Assembly: GCF_018604545.1 (NCBI RefSeq)
Contig: NZ_CP075896.1
Coordinates: 2,542,001-2,606,000, forward strand
DNA length: 64,000 bases
Direction of reading: 5' to 3'
From: Streptomyces koelreuteriae
GTDB taxonomy: Bacteria; Actinomycetota; Actinomycetes; Streptomycetales; Streptomycetaceae
This document shows, piece by piece, positions 44,566-54,368 of the stretch. Each line of letters begins with the position of its first letter. Position 1 is the stretch's first letter. The notes under the pieces were generated by a model that saw only the letters and a list, made by a program, of their open reading frames with translations, searched no databases and was not told where the DNA came from. Made by a program: the position numbers and the translations under genes.

Positions 44566-45519
44566 ATGACCGCAAGCTCCACCCGTCGTACGACCGCCGC
44601 GCACTCCCGGCTAGCAGCGGTCGGTGCGATCGCGGTCGCAGGCGCGCTGCTGCTCACCGGATGCGGTGACCAGACCCAGGACAACGGCTCGGACAGCGAC
44701 ACGGCGGCCTCGGCCCCGCTCGCCGACAAGCTGCCGAAGTCCATCCGTGACAAGGGCGTCATCAAGGTCGGTTCGGACATCGCCTACGCCCCGGTCGAGT
44801 TCAAGGACAACGCGGGCAAGACGGTCGGTATCGACCCGGACCTCGCCGCCGCCATGGGCAAGCAGCTCGGGGTCGACTTCGAGTTCGAGAACGGCACCTT
44901 CGACACGCTGATCACGGGCCTGCGCTCCAAGCGGTACGACATCGCCATGTCCGCGATGACCGACACCAAGGACCGCCAGGAGGGCATCGACTCCGACACC
45001 GGCAAGAAGGTCGGTGAGGGCGTCGACTTCGTCGACTACTTCACCGCCGGTGTCTCGATCTACACCAAGAAGGGCGATGACCAGGGCATCAAGACCTGGT
45101 CCGACCTGTGCGGCAAGAAGATCGTGCTGCAGCGCGGCACGGTCTCCGAGGACCTCGCCAAGGCGGAGTCGAAGAAGTGCCCGGCCGGCAAGAAGATCGC
45201 CATCGAGCCCTTCGACAACGACCAGCAGGCCCAGACCCGTCTGCGCGCGGGCGGCGCGGCCGCCGGTTCGTCCGACTTCCCGGTCGCCGCGTACGCGGTA
45301 AAGACCTCGGGCGGCGGCAAGGACTTCCAGCTGGTCGGCGAGCAGGTCGAGGCCGCTCCGTACGGCATCGCGGTCGCCAAGAACCAGACGGAGCTGCGTG
45401 ACGCGCTCAAGGCCGCGCTGGACGCGATCATCGACAACGGTGAGTACGAGAAGATCATGAAGAAGTGGGGCGTCACGGACGGCTCCATCGACGAAGCCAC
45501 CATCAACGGCGGCAAGTGA
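44566..45519 (+). CDS. Amino-acid ABC transporter substrate-binding lipoprotein
   Basis: The 317-residue family 3 solute-binding protein has a signal peptide with lipobox LTGC (Cys near residue 29), then the SBP_bac_3 domain: GVIKVGSDIAYAPVEFKDNA, GIDPDLAAAMGKQLGVDFEF, NGTFDTLITGLRSKRYDIAM. It delivers a polar amino acid to the permease and ATPase encoded directly downstream; ligand identity (glutamine, glutamate or cystine) cannot be decided from sequence. CGGAGGAA precedes ATG 44566. Confidence 0.93.
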   Translation: MTASSTRRTTAAHSRLAAVGAIAVAGALLLTGCGDQTQDNGSDSDTAASAPLADKLPKSIRDKGVIKVGSDIAYAPVEFKDNAGKTVGIDPDLAAAMGKQLGVDFEFENGTFDTLITGLRSKRYDIAMSAMTDTKDRQEGIDSDTGKKVGEGVDFVDYFTAGVSIYTKKGDDQGIKTWSDLCGKKIVLQRGTVSEDLAKAESKKCPAGKKIAIEPFDNDQQAQTRLRAGGAAAGSSDFPVAAYAVKTSGGGKDFQLVGEQVEAAPYGIAVAKNQTELRDALKAALDAIIDNGEYEKIMKKWGVTDGSIDEATINGGK

Positions 45520-45551
45520 CCGCGCCCCAGCGGCACTGAAAGGCAACACCC

Positions 45552-46493
45552 GTGACTGTTGACATCGACAAGACGCCGGCCGACACGCCCCCGGCCGGGC
45601 CGGAGGCCATCAAGGCCATCCCGGTCCGGCACTACGGGCGGTACGTCTCCGCCGTCGTCGCCCTCGCCCTGCTGGGCGGCATCGTCTACGCGTTCTCCCA
45701 GGGCAAGATCAACTGGGACGCGATCCCGGACTACTTCTTCGACGACCGCATCCTGGACGGCGTGGGCAAGACGCTCCTGCTGACCGTCCTGTCCATGGCG
45801 ATCGGCATCATCGGCGGCGTCCTGCTGGCCGTGATGCGCCTGTCGAAGAACCCGGTGACCTCGTCGATCGCGTGGTTCTACATCTGGTTCTTCCGCGGCA
45901 CCCCGGTCCTGGTCCAGCTCATCGTCTGGTTCAACCTGGGCCTGGTCTTCGAGTACATCAACCTCGGGCCGTTCTACAAGGACGAGTGGTCGGACTTCAT
46001 GACCCCGTTCCTGACGGCACTGCTGGGCCTCGGCCTCAACGAGGCGGCCTACATGGCGGAGATCTGCCGTGCCGGTCTGCTCTCGGTCGACGAGGGCCAG
46101 ACGGAGGCGTCGCACGCGCTCGGCATGAGCCACACCAAGACGCTGCGCCGGATCGTCATCCCGCAGGCGATGCGCGTGATCGTGCCGCCGACGGGCAACG
46201 AGGTCATCAACATGCTGAAGACGACCTCGCTGGTCTCGGTCGTCCAGTATCCCGAGCTGCTCCGCGCCGCCCAGGACATCGGACAGACCTCCGGCGCCCC
46301 CGCCGAGATGCTGTTCCTGGCGGCGGCCTGGTACCTGCTGCTGACCTCGATCTTCAGCGTGGGCCAGTACTACCTGGAGCGCTACTACGCGCGTGGTTCG
46401 AGCCGGTCGCTCCCGGCCACCCCCTTCCAGAAGATCAAGGCGAACGTGCTGTCCCTGTCCAGCCGCTCCAAGCCGAAGGGAGGCACCGCATGA
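45552..46493 (+). CDS. Amino-acid ABC transporter permease
   Basis: The 313-residue HisM-type permease has about five TM segments, an N-terminal cytoplasmic stretch, the family hallmark [15 protein letters not shown], and the EAA loop [20 protein letters not shown] followed by [20 protein letters not shown] single permease gene suggests a homodimeric channel. It lies 32 bp after the binding-protein gene and overlaps the ATPase gene by 4 nt. Confidence 0.95.
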   Translation: MTVDIDKTPADTPPAGPEAIKAIPVRHYGRYVSAVVALALLGGIVYAFSQGKINWDAIPDYFFDDRILDGVGKTLLLTVLSMAIGIIGGVLLAVMRLSKNPVTSSIAWFYIWFFRGTPVLVQLIVWFNLGLVFEYINLGPFYKDEWSDFMTPFLTALLGLGLNEAAYMAEICRAGLLSVDEGQTEASHALGMSHTKTLRRIVIPQAMRVIVPPTGNEVINMLKTTSLVSVVQYPELLRAAQDIGQTSGAPAEMLFLAAAWYLLLTSIFSVGQYYLERYYARGSSRSLPATPFQKIKANVLSLSSRSKPKGGTA

Positions 46494-47251
46494 CCGCCAT
46501 GGTCAAGGCCGAGGGCGTCCACAAGTCCTTCGGCCCCGTTGAAGTCCTCAAGGGCATCGACCTGGAGGTGAAGTCCGGCGAGGTGTTCTGCCTCATCGGC
46601 CCCTCCGGCTCCGGCAAGTCGACCTTCCTGAGGTGCATCAACCACCTGGAGAAGATCAACGCCGGCCGTCTGTACGTGGACGGTGAGCTGGTCGGCTACC
46701 GCCAGAAGGGCGACAAGCTCTACGAGCTCAAGGACAGCGAGGTCGCGGTCAAGCGCCGGGACATCGGCATGGTCTTCCAGCGCTTCAACCTGTTCCCGCA
46801 CATGACGGCCGTCGAGAACGTCATGGAGGCACCGGTCCAGGTCAAGGGCGTGAGCAGGAGCCAGGCCCGCAGCCGCGCCCAAGAGCTGCTGGACCGGGTG
46901 GGCCTGGCCGACAAGGCGGGCAACTACCCCTCCCAGCTCTCCGGCGGCCAGCAGCAGCGTGTCGCCATCGCCCGGGCCCTCGCCATGGACCCGAAGCTGA
47001 TGCTGTTCGACGAGCCGACCTCGGCGCTCGACCCGGAGCTGGTCGGTGACGTCCTGGACGTCATGCGCGACCTCGCCGAGTCGGGCATGACGATGATCGT
47101 CGTCACCCACGAGATGGGCTTCGCCCGCGAGGTGGGCGACAGCCTGGTCTTCATGGACGGCGGTGTGGTGGTCGAATCCGGTCACCCGCGCGAGGTGCTG
47201 ACCAACCCGCAGCACGAGCGGACGAAGTCGTTCCTGTCCAAGGTGCTCTGA
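46490..47251 (+). CDS. Amino-acid ABC transporter ATP-binding protein
   Basis: The 253-residue ATPase carries Walker [12 protein letters not shown] loop [18 protein letters not shown], signature [16 protein letters not shown], Walker [15 protein letters not shown] and H-loop [12 protein letters not shown]. It has the GlnQ/HisP architecture with a small insertion ([20 protein letters not shown]). Its start overlaps the permease stop (ATGA), and a terminator follows. Confidence 0.96.
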   Translation: MTAMVKAEGVHKSFGPVEVLKGIDLEVKSGEVFCLIGPSGSGKSTFLRCINHLEKINAGRLYVDGELVGYRQKGDKLYELKDSEVAVKRRDIGMVFQRFNLFPHMTAVENVMEAPVQVKGVSRSQARSRAQELLDRVGLADKAGNYPSQLSGGQQQRVAIARALAMDPKLMLFDEPTSALDPELVGDVLDVMRDLAESGMTMIVVTHEMGFAREVGDSLVFMDGGVVVESGHPREVLTNPQHERTKSFLSKVL

Positions 47252-47265
47252 GGAAACGCACACCG

Positions 47266-47297
47266 AGGGGGCGGTACGGATCTCCGTACCGCCCCCT
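47266..47297 (+). terminator. Terminator of the amino-acid ABC operon
   Basis: AGGGGGCGGTACGGA (47266-47280) and TCCGTACCGCCCCCT (47283-47297) form a 15-bp perfect inverted repeat with a minimal loop, located 14 bp past the ATPase stop. It could serve the convergent methyltransferase gene as well. Confidence 0.85.
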
Positions 47298-47316
47298 TCG
47301 CGTGGTCCGCGTCCGG

Positions 47317-48087
47317 TTACTTCAGGGCGAGCAGCAGGGTGTCCGAGGGCGAGCACCACACCGGCCTGGCCTCGCCGAACCCCTTCTCGCGCAGCACGCG
47401 CGCGTGCCAGGCAGCCGAGGGCATGTCACCGTCGGCGTGTTCGCCGTAGATCTCGTAGCGCCGGGCCGTGGGCTCGGCGAGAACCGGGTCCTTGGCGGCG
47501 AGCTGCCACCATTCGGACCAGTCGAGGACGCCGTCCCGCTTGGCCTGATCCATACGGGCGTGCCGCAGCGCGCTCTCGGCCGCGTTGATCCGGGGCGTCG
47601 ACTCGTCGATCATGTGATCCGCGTTCATGAAGACACCGCCGTCGCGGACGACTCCCGCGACCTGGCCGTAGAGGTTCGCGAGGGGTTCCCGGTGCAGCCA
47701 GTGCAGGGCCGTCGCGGTCAGGACGGCGTCGTACGCGTCGTACGGCAGCCTCGCCGGCCAGTCGGGGTCCTTGAGGTCGGCGGTGACGAGGCCGACCCGG
47801 TCGTCGTCCGCGAAGGTGCCCTCGGCGATGGCGAGGAGCGCCGGGTCGAGGTCGACGCCGGTGCTGGTGGCGTCGGGGAACCGGGCGAGCAGCCGGGCGG
47901 TGATGCTGCCCGTGCCGCAGGCGAGGTCGAGCACGCGCGGGGCGGTGCCCACCAGGGCCTCGACCATGTCGAGCATGATCTCGAACCGCTGCTCGCGGTC
48001 GGGCAGGTACCACTCCTGCTGCCGGTCCCAGCTCTCCTGCCAGGCACGCCAGTCGGTGGTGGCCGTCGTGGTGTCGGAGTCCGTCAT
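47317..48087 (-). CDS. Class I SAM-dependent methyltransferase
   Basis: The 256-residue protein has motif I VLDLACGTGSITARLLARFP, an acidic strand-2 end TGVDLDPALL, LVTADLKDPDW, and DAVLTATALHWLHREP, resembling trans-aconitate/ubiquinone-type methyltransferases. The W-rich N-terminus (DWRAWQESWDRQQEWYLPDR) is a conserved actinobacterial feature. The substrate is unknown. A strong GAGGGAGGGG SD precedes ATG 48087. Confidence 0.88.
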   Translation of the reverse strand: MTDSDTTTATTDWRAWQESWDRQQEWYLPDREQRFEIMLDMVEALVGTAPRVLDLACGTGSITARLLARFPDATSTGVDLDPALLAIAEGTFADDDRVGLVTADLKDPDWPARLPYDAYDAVLTATALHWLHREPLANLYGQVAGVVRDGGVFMNADHMIDESTPRINAAESALRHARMDQAKRDGVLDWSEWWQLAAKDPVLAEPTARRYEIYGEHADGDMPSAAWHARVLREKGFGEARPVWCSPSDTLLLALK

Positions 48088-48176
48088 CGAGCCCCTCCCT
48101 CGTAATACCCTGGAAGCACCATCAGCTGTTACAAGTGCGCGCTCACGACAATAAAGCCCCTCCGTAAGGACTACAA

Positions 48177-48833
48177 GTGGAACTGGCCTATTACTCGGAC
48201 TATGCCGTGCGCCTCGTCAACACCGAGGAACCGGTCCGGGGCAAGGACACGCTGACGTCGGTCGAGGCCGTCCGCGACCTGTTCGGCGCCAGCCAGTCGG
48301 CGGCCCGTCGCGCCACCGACTCGGACGTGACGCGGTTCCGCTCGATCCGGGCCCGGCTGCGCGCGGTCTTCGAGGCGGCCGACACCGGCGACGAGACCCT
48401 GGCCGTCGACCTGCTGAACTCCCTCCTCCTGGAGTTCCCGGTGAGCCCGCAGATCTCCGGGCACGACTTCCGCGACGACGACGGCCGCCCCCTGTGGCAC
48501 ATGCATCTGGCGGACCACCCGTCCAACGCCACTGCCGGCTACGCGGCGATCGCGGCGATGGGCCTGGCGTTCCATCTGACCGAGTACGGCGTGGACCGGC
48601 TCGGCCTGTGCGAGGCCGCGCCCTGTCGCAACGCCTACCTGGACACCTCCACGAACCGCTCCCGGCGCTACTGCTCCGACCGCTGCGCGACCCGCGCCAA
48701 CGTGGCGGCCTACCGCGCCCGCAAACGCCGCGAGGCCGCCCTGCCCGACCTGTCGGAGAAGACGGGCCTGGCGGCCGACAACACCCAGCCGAGCAGCGCC
48801 CACGGCGAACGCCCGGTCCCGCGCGGCCGGTAG
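48177..48833 (+). CDS. CGNR zinc-finger regulator
   Basis: The 218-residue protein has an N-terminal helical ABATE-like domain (ELAYYSDYAVRLVNTEEPV, RLRAVFEAADTGDE) and a C-terminal CGNR-type zinc finger: LCEAAPCRNAYLDTSTNRSR followed by RYCSDRCATRANVAAYRARK. The four cysteines are intact, though the name-giving CGNR is CRNA here. Such proteins are putative transcription factors. GTG 48177 has TAAGGAC upstream. The last 124 bp overlap the convergent sodX gene. Confidence 0.85.
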   Translation: MELAYYSDYAVRLVNTEEPVRGKDTLTSVEAVRDLFGASQSAARRATDSDVTRFRSIRARLRAVFEAADTGDETLAVDLLNSLLLEFPVSPQISGHDFRDDDGRPLWHMHLADHPSNATAGYAAIAAMGLAFHLTEYGVDRLGLCEAAPCRNAYLDTSTNRSRRYCSDRCATRANVAAYRARKRREAALPDLSEKTGLAADNTQPSSAHGERPVPRGR

Positions 48834-49150
48834 CGGAAGCGGACCCGCCCCAGCACCAGGTCGTCCGGCACGACGCCGTAGTCGGTGCTGTCACCACCTG
48901 CGTACGCGTTGTCCCCGAGCACCCACCAGCCGCTCTCACGCCGCTGGGCGACCCGCTTCACCACGAGCAGGTCCTGCTGGAAGGGATGCCGCAGTACGAC
49001 GACGTCACCGGGCCTGACCCGGGTCCCGTAGTGCACCAGGAGCAGGTCCCCGTGGTACAGCGTGGGCACCATGGACGGCCCGGTCACCTCGGCGACGCCG
49101 AAGGGCGCGGCCGACCTCCCCCGCTCGGACTCCTGCGACAGCTCCGGCAT
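48710..49150 (-). CDS. sodX: Nickel superoxide dismutase maturation protease SodX
   Basis: The 146-residue S24/S26-type peptidase removes the propeptide of Ni-SOD. It shows the signal-peptidase boxes GPSMVPTLYHGDLLLVHY (catalytic Ser in PSM) and VKRVAQRRESGWWVLGDN (catalytic Lys in VKR), with GD(N) later. It lacks a membrane anchor, as SodX does. It is divergent from sodN, its substrate, across 144 bp. GGGGAGGTG is the SD for ATG 49150. Its C-terminal 41 codons lie antisense to the end of the CGNR gene. Confidence 0.93.
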   Translation of the reverse strand: MPELSQESERGRSAAPFGVAEVTGPSMVPTLYHGDLLLVHYGTRVRPGDVVVLRHPFQQDLLVVKRVAQRRESGWWVLGDNAYAGGDSTDYGVVPDDLVLGRVRFRYRPRGTGRSPWALLGWVLSAARPVFSDRSGRAASRRLRAR

Positions 49151-49294
49151 CACCCGGCACCTCCCCGGTTCTTCTCCACCAGTCTCAGTCTCACCCCGGA
49201 CTTTCGTCCTAAGCCCACGGGGGCACTCGCGAAAACCCGTCCGCCACGGAGTAATGTCCCCTGTGAGAAGACGATCACGAGGGAGGAATGCTCC

Positions 49295-49690
49295 ATGCTT
49301 TCCCGCCTGTTTGCCCCCAAGGTCAAGGTCAGCGCTCACTGCGACCTGCCCTGCGGTGTGTACGACCCTGCCCAGGCCCGCATCGAGGCGGAGTCGGTCA
49401 AGGCTGTCCAGGAGAAGATGGCCGGAAACGACGACCCGCACTTCCAGGCGCGCGCCACCGTCATCAAGGAGCAGCGCGCGGAGCTCGCCAAGCACCACGT
49501 GTCCGTGCTCTGGAGCGACTACTTCAAGCCCCCGCACTTCGAGAAGTACCCGGAGCTGCACCAGCTGGTCAACGACGCCCTCAAGGCCCTCTCGGCCGCC
49601 AAGGGCTCGACCGACCCGGCGACCGGCCAGAAGGCTCTGGACTACATCGCCCAGATCGACAAGATCTTCTGGGAGACCAAGAAGGCCTGA
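49295..49690 (+). CDS. sodN: Nickel superoxide dismutase SodN
   Basis: The 131-residue Ni-SOD precursor detoxifies superoxide in the cytoplasm. The nickel hook HCDLPCGVY occupies residues 15-23; cleavage after Ala14 (by SodX) exposes His15, which with Cys16 and Cys20 binds nickel. The rest is the four-helix bundle that assembles as a hexamer. ATG 49295 follows GGGAGGA. Nickel-dependent expression of sodN is known in S. coelicolor; the operator was not identified here. Confidence 0.98.
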   Translation: MLSRLFAPKVKVSAHCDLPCGVYDPAQARIEAESVKAVQEKMAGNDDPHFQARATVIKEQRAELAKHHVSVLWSDYFKPPHFEKYPELHQLVNDALKALSAAKGSTDPATGQKALDYIAQIDKIFWETKKA

Positions 49691-49705
49691 AGTCCATGGG
49701 CCACG

Positions 49706-49744
49706 CGAAGGGGCCCTGCCGGGTGTACCGGTCGGGCCCCTTCG
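49706..49744 (+). terminator. Terminator of sodN
   Basis: CGAAGGGGCCC (49706-49716) and GGGCCCCTTCG (49734-49744) form a perfect 11-bp stem with a 17-nt loop, 15 bp beyond the stop codon. It could also terminate the converging phosphate-transport transcript. Confidence 0.85.
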
Positions 49745-49774
49745 TCGTACGTACGGGTCACTCGTAGCCGTGGG

Positions 49775-50008
49775 TCAGTGGAACTGAGGCACGATCAGTG
49801 AGATCCCGTACGCCACCACCGCCGCGCAGGTGAGGAAGCACAGGGCGGCCTGGGTGAGTCCGAGGGCGGGGGTGCCGCCCGGTTGTTCGCGGGCGCCCTC
49901 CAGGCGCGCGAGGCCGAGGACGCCGAAGGCGAACAGGACGACCACGGCGACGGTGGCGCCGACGCTCACCGCGGCGACCTGGCCGAGCGCGGTCCAGTCC
50001 AGATGCAT
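49775..50008 (-). CDS. Small two-helix membrane protein next to phosphate transporter
   Basis: The 77-residue protein has two TM segments (GQVAAVSVGATVAVVVLFAF and ALGLTQAALCFLTCAAVVAY) joined by a short charged loop. It lies 16 bp downstream of the PiT transporter gene and is presumably cotranscribed, so it may be an accessory subunit. The function is unknown. Confidence 0.78.
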   Translation of the reverse strand: MHLDWTALGQVAAVSVGATVAVVVLFAFGVLGLARLEGAREQPGGTPALGLTQAALCFLTCAAVVAYGISLIVPQFH

Positions 50009-50024
50009 GTCGACTCCCCGTCGT

Positions 50025-51179
<1,155 letters not shown>

Positions 51180-51284
51180 TCCTGAATGCAAACAAGCGCG
51201 GCCCCATGCGCGGGGAACGGCGAGGCAAAGGCTGGTCAAGGTTCACGCAGGTGGCCGTGACGGGACCCCTCTACGATCGCGCCC

Positions 51285-52019
51285 ATGAGGATCCGCTGGA
51301 CATACGCCTTCGCCGACCGGCCTCGCGAGACCTTCGGGACCGCATGTGACTTCTGGACGGCCGTCACGGACACGCGACTTTCCGAACTCCGCGGGCAGCA
51401 CTCCGAGTTCGTGACCCTGCTCCCCGACGGCGCCGACGCCTACGTCAAGGCCCAGGCGGTGCGGTCGGGGGACGGCGGGGCGCATCTCGACTTCTGCGTG
51501 GACGACGTGGCGGGGTTCAGGGACTCGGCGGTGCGGCTCGGGGCGAGCGTGGTGTTGGACCTCGGGTCGCTCGTCGTGCTGCGTTCGCCCGGCGGGCAGT
51601 TGTTCTGCGGGGACCCGTGGCGCGGCCAGTCGTCGCGCCCGGGTGTGGTGCGCGGCAGCCGGCTCGACCAGGTGTGCCTGGACGTACCGCCGTCGTCGTA
51701 CGACGCCGAAGTCGCCTTCTGGAGCGGCCTGCTGGACGGCTGGGTGTCGCGTCCCGGCGCGCTCCCGGAGTTCCATGTGGTCGAGCCGCCTCCCGGCCTG
51801 CCCGTCCGGCTGCTTCTGCAACGCCTCGGCGAGGAGCGCCCGGCCTCCGCCCACTTCGACCTCGCTTGTACGGACGTCGGCGCCACCCGGGCGTGGCACG
51901 AGAAACTCGGGGCCGTACACGTGGCCGACCGCTCCGGCTGGTCGGTGATGCGCGACCCGGCGGGCGGCACGTACTGCCTGACGACCCGGGATCCGGAGAC
52001 GGGCGGGCGGCGCCGCTAG
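51285..52019 (+). CDS. VOC (glyoxalase/dioxygenase) superfamily protein
   Basis: The 244-residue protein has two VOC modules: residues ~1-115 (ACDFWTAVTDTRLSELRGQH, HLDFCVDDVAGFRDSAVRLG) and ~120-240 (LDQVCLDVPPSSYDAEVAFW, SAHFDLACTDVGATRAWHEK). The histidines in HLDF and HFDL are at usual metal positions. Function is unknown; relatives include resistance and glyoxalase-like proteins. It ends in CTAG shared with the convergent gene. Confidence 0.82.
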   Translation: MRIRWTYAFADRPRETFGTACDFWTAVTDTRLSELRGQHSEFVTLLPDGADAYVKAQAVRSGDGGAHLDFCVDDVAGFRDSAVRLGASVVLDLGSLVVLRSPGGQLFCGDPWRGQSSRPGVVRGSRLDQVCLDVPPSSYDAEVAFWSGLLDGWVSRPGALPEFHVVEPPPGLPVRLLLQRLGEERPASAHFDLACTDVGATRAWHEKLGAVHVADRSGWSVMRDPAGGTYCLTTRDPETGGRRR

Positions 52020-52264
52020 TCGGCCTCCGCATACGACGCGTACGCGCACGCCACATCGGCGACGCCCTCCGGCGTCGGGCAGGGCGGCAGGCTCGGCATC
52101 TCGTCGGGATTCGCCTCTTCCCAGACGTACGGCCCCTGAGGCTCCGTCGAGTCCTGCATCCACAAGGTCAGCCCACCCGCGACGACCACGGCAAGCGCCC
52201 ACACGATGACCACCCAGCGCCACACCCCGCGACGCCCCTCCCCCGTCATGCCCATGCCTGACAC
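52016..52264 (-). CDS. Small membrane protein, coupled to ECF sigma gene
   Basis: The ~82-residue protein has one TM segment (WRWVVIVWALAVVVAGGLTL) and an acidic C-terminal domain with two cysteines (PPCPTPEGVADVACAYASYA), probably outside the membrane. GTG 52264 lies 1 nt after the sigma-factor stop (TAG-C-GTG), so it may be coupled to it; ATG 52249 is an alternative start. The function is unknown. It could influence the sigma factor, but single-TM anti-sigma motifs (ZAS) are absent. Confidence 0.65.
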   Translation of the reverse strand: MSGMGMTGEGRRGVWRWVVIVWALAVVVAGGLTLWMQDSTEPQGPYVWEEANPDEMPSLPPCPTPEGVADVACAYASYAEAD

Positions 52265-52265
52265 G

Positions 52266-53486
52266 CTAGTCCCTCAACCGCGCCGCCCGCGCCTGGAGAT
52301 AGCGCTGCTCGGGCAGGCTGAGGGTCTGGGCGGCCGCCGACTCGTAGGCGACCCGGGCGGCTTCGGGCTCGCCCGCGCGTTCAAGGAGGTGCGCGCGTAC
52401 GGCGTCCAGGCGGTGGCCTTTCAACGTGCCCGGCAACGCGTCCAGTTCGGCCAGGCCGGCGCGCGGGCCGTGGACCATCGCGACGGCCACCGCGCGGTTG
52501 AGGCGTTCGACCGGCCCGGGGAGCAGGTCGACGAGGACGTCGTACAGGCCCAGGATCTCGGCCCAGTCCGTCGCCTCGGGCGAAGGCGCCTCGTCGTGCA
52601 CGGCGGCGATCGCGGCCCGCAGTTGGTACGGCCCGGGCCTGCCCCGGGACAGCGCCCGGGTCACCAGCGCGACACCCTCCTCGATGGCAGCCTTGTCCCA
52701 GCGGTCGCGGTCCTGCTCGTCGAGGGGGATCAGCTCCCCGCCCGGTCCGGTGCGCTCATCGCGCCGGGCGTCGGTGAGCAGCAGCAGCGCGAGCAGCCCG
52801 GCCACCTCGCGGTCGTCGGGGAGCAGCCGGTGGACCGTACGGGTCAGCCGTACGGCCTCGCCCGCCAGGTCGGGGCGCTGCAGGGCCGTGCCTGAAGTGG
52901 CGGTGTAGCCCTCATTGAAGATCAGATAGAGGGTCTGCAGAACGGACGGCAGCCGCTGCTCCCAGCGGTCCGGGCGGCCGAAGCGCACGCCCCGCACCCT
53001 CTGCTTGGCCCGGCTGATGCGCTGCGCCATCGTCGCCTCCGGGACCAGATACGCACGGGCGATCTCCGCCGTGGTCAGACCGCCGACGGCACGCAGCGTG
53101 AGCGCGATCTGGGCGGACGGGGTGAGGTCCGGATGGCAGCACAGGATGAGCAGCGAGAGGGTGTCGTCCTCACGGGGAGCCCGCTCCCCCGGCGGCGGGG
53201 CGGTGAAGGCGTCGCGGGGCGTGAGCGCCGCCGCCCGTTCCTCGCGCTGTCGCCGGGCCTCCTCACTGCGCAGGGCGTCGGTCAGCCGCCGCGAGGCCAC
53301 CTTGATCAGCCAGCCGCGCGGATTGCCGGGCACGCCCGCTTCAGGCCACTGCCCGGCCGCCGCGAGCAGCGCCTCCTGTACGGCGTCCTCGGCGGCGTCG
53401 AAGTGCCCGTACCGTCTGACCAGCGCGCCGAGGACCTGCGGCGCGTTCCGGCGCAGCAGGTCCTCGACCTCGGGTGTGTTCCTCAC
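52266..53486 (-). CDS. ECF sigma factor of the ECF42 type (with TPR-like extension)
   Basis: The 406-residue protein has region 2 (VEDLLRRNAPQVLGALVRRY, FDAAEDAVQEALLAAAGQWP) and region 4 (LTLRAVGGLTTAEIARAYLV), followed by the long C-terminal domain (~185-406, LIFNEGYTATSGTALQRPDL, RLNRAVAVAMVHGPRAGLAE) typical of the DUF6596/ECF42 group. In that group the C-terminal TPR-like extension replaces an anti-sigma factor and neighbouring DGPF/YciI genes are targets. The YciI gene directly upstream (34 bp) fits. GTG 53486 is the start. Confidence 0.9.
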   Translation of the reverse strand: MRNTPEVEDLLRRNAPQVLGALVRRYGHFDAAEDAVQEALLAAAGQWPEAGVPGNPRGWLIKVASRRLTDALRSEEARRQREERAAALTPRDAFTAPPPGERAPREDDTLSLLILCCHPDLTPSAQIALTLRAVGGLTTAEIARAYLVPEATMAQRISRAKQRVRGVRFGRPDRWEQRLPSVLQTLYLIFNEGYTATSGTALQRPDLAGEAVRLTRTVHRLLPDDREVAGLLALLLLTDARRDERTGPGGELIPLDEQDRDRWDKAAIEEGVALVTRALSRGRPGPYQLRAAIAAVHDEAPSPEATDWAEILGLYDVLVDLLPGPVERLNRAVAVAMVHGPRAGLAELDALPGTLKGHRLDAVRAHLLERAGEPEAARVAYESAAAQTLSLPEQRYLQARAARLRD

Positions 53487-53520
53487 CGGCGGGTCCGTCG
53501 GCCTCGCACGGGCCGGCTCG

Positions 53521-53934
53521 TCAGATGTCCCCGCTGCCGTCCATGATCGGGCGGATCACGACCGGGTAGTCGGGGGCACCGGCCGGCTGGGGGCAGCGGG
53601 AGATGCGGTCGGCGATCTCCGTGACCCGCTCCAGGCTCTCGCACTCCAGGACCCAGTAGCCGGCCAGCAGCTCCTTGGTCTCGCTGTACGGGCCGTCGGT
53701 GATCACGGCCTTGCCGTCGTCACCGAGGGTGACATGCCGGGTCTGCGCCGGCTCGGCCAGGCCCTGCCCGTCGACGAACTCGCCGGTCTCGGAGAGATCG
53801 TCGTTGATGGCCCCCATGTAGGCGAACATCGCCTGCAGCTCGTCCTCGTTCCAGGCGGGCGATTCCGCTGACGCCTTGCCGCGCATGGCCTCGTAGTCCG
53901 CCTGTGTGCCCTGCACCATGACCAGGTACTTCAT
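53521..53934 (-). CDS. YciI/DGPF domain protein
   Basis: The 137-residue protein is of the YCII-related family: MKYLVMVQGTQADYEAM, the DGPF-type motif ITDGPYSETKELLAGYWVLE, and the ending PVVIRPIMDG. Such proteins are encoded beside ECF42 sigma factors and are believed to be part of their regulon; enzymatic function is unclear. GAAGGAG is 8 nt before ATG 53934. Confidence 0.9.
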   Translation of the reverse strand: MKYLVMVQGTQADYEAMRGKASAESPAWNEDELQAMFAYMGAINDDLSETGEFVDGQGLAEPAQTRHVTLGDDGKAVITDGPYSETKELLAGYWVLECESLERVTEIADRISRCPQPAGAPDYPVVIRPIMDGSGDI

Positions 53935-54018
53935 CAGTCCGCTCCTTCGGCTCTCACCACCCTTCCGGGCGGCTCTCACAGGGGACGTCGGAGCCGGGCC
54001 GGGATTCTCGACACGAGC

Positions 54019-54342
54019 TCAGGAGCTTTCCGAGACGGTTTCTCCGGGGGTCGTCGCGGGTGGAGTCGTGGCGGTTGGGGTCGTCGCGGGTGGGGTCGTC
54101 GCGGGTGGGGCGGTGTCATCGGCGGGCCGGGGGGCCGCTTCGGGCCGTGCTTCCCCGGCGGGCCGCGTGTCCTCGGCGGCGGGGCCGCTGTCCGCGCCCT
54201 CCGCGTCCTGGACCCCGCACCGGGGGTTGTGGCAGGGGCCCGCCACCCACAGGGGGACCCATGCGCCCAGCGTCTTGTGGCGCCGGACGACTGTTTCGAC
54301 TGGCTGTCCGCAGGTCGGACAGACGTGTTCGTCTCTGCCCAT
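54019..54342 (-). CDS. Small zinc-ribbon protein with Pro/Thr repeat tail
   Basis: The 107-residue protein begins MGRDEHVCPTCGQPVETVVR and has a second pair CHNPRC about 25 residues later, forming a four-Cys zinc ribbon. The C-terminal half is low complexity and ends in PPATT-type pentapeptide repeats encoded by a 15-bp tandem repeat. No function is assigned. The start has only a close GAGGGC as SD. Confidence 0.72.
   Translation of the reverse strand: MGRDEHVCPTCGQPVETVVRRHKTLGAWVPLWVAGPCHNPRCGVQDAEGADSGPAAEDTRPAGEARPEAAPRPADDTAPPATTPPATTPTATTPPATTPGETVSESS
54050..54109 (-). repeat. 15-bp tandem repeat (4 units) inside the zinc-ribbon gene
   Basis: Four units of GTCGTCGCGGGTGGG (one with GTGGCGGTT) start at 54050, 54065, 54080 and 54095. 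In the gene's frame they encode repeated PPATT/PTATT pentads, so copy-number changes keep the frame. Confidence 0.9.
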
Positions 54343-54368
54343 GCCCTCAGAGTAGGACGGTCGGGGGC

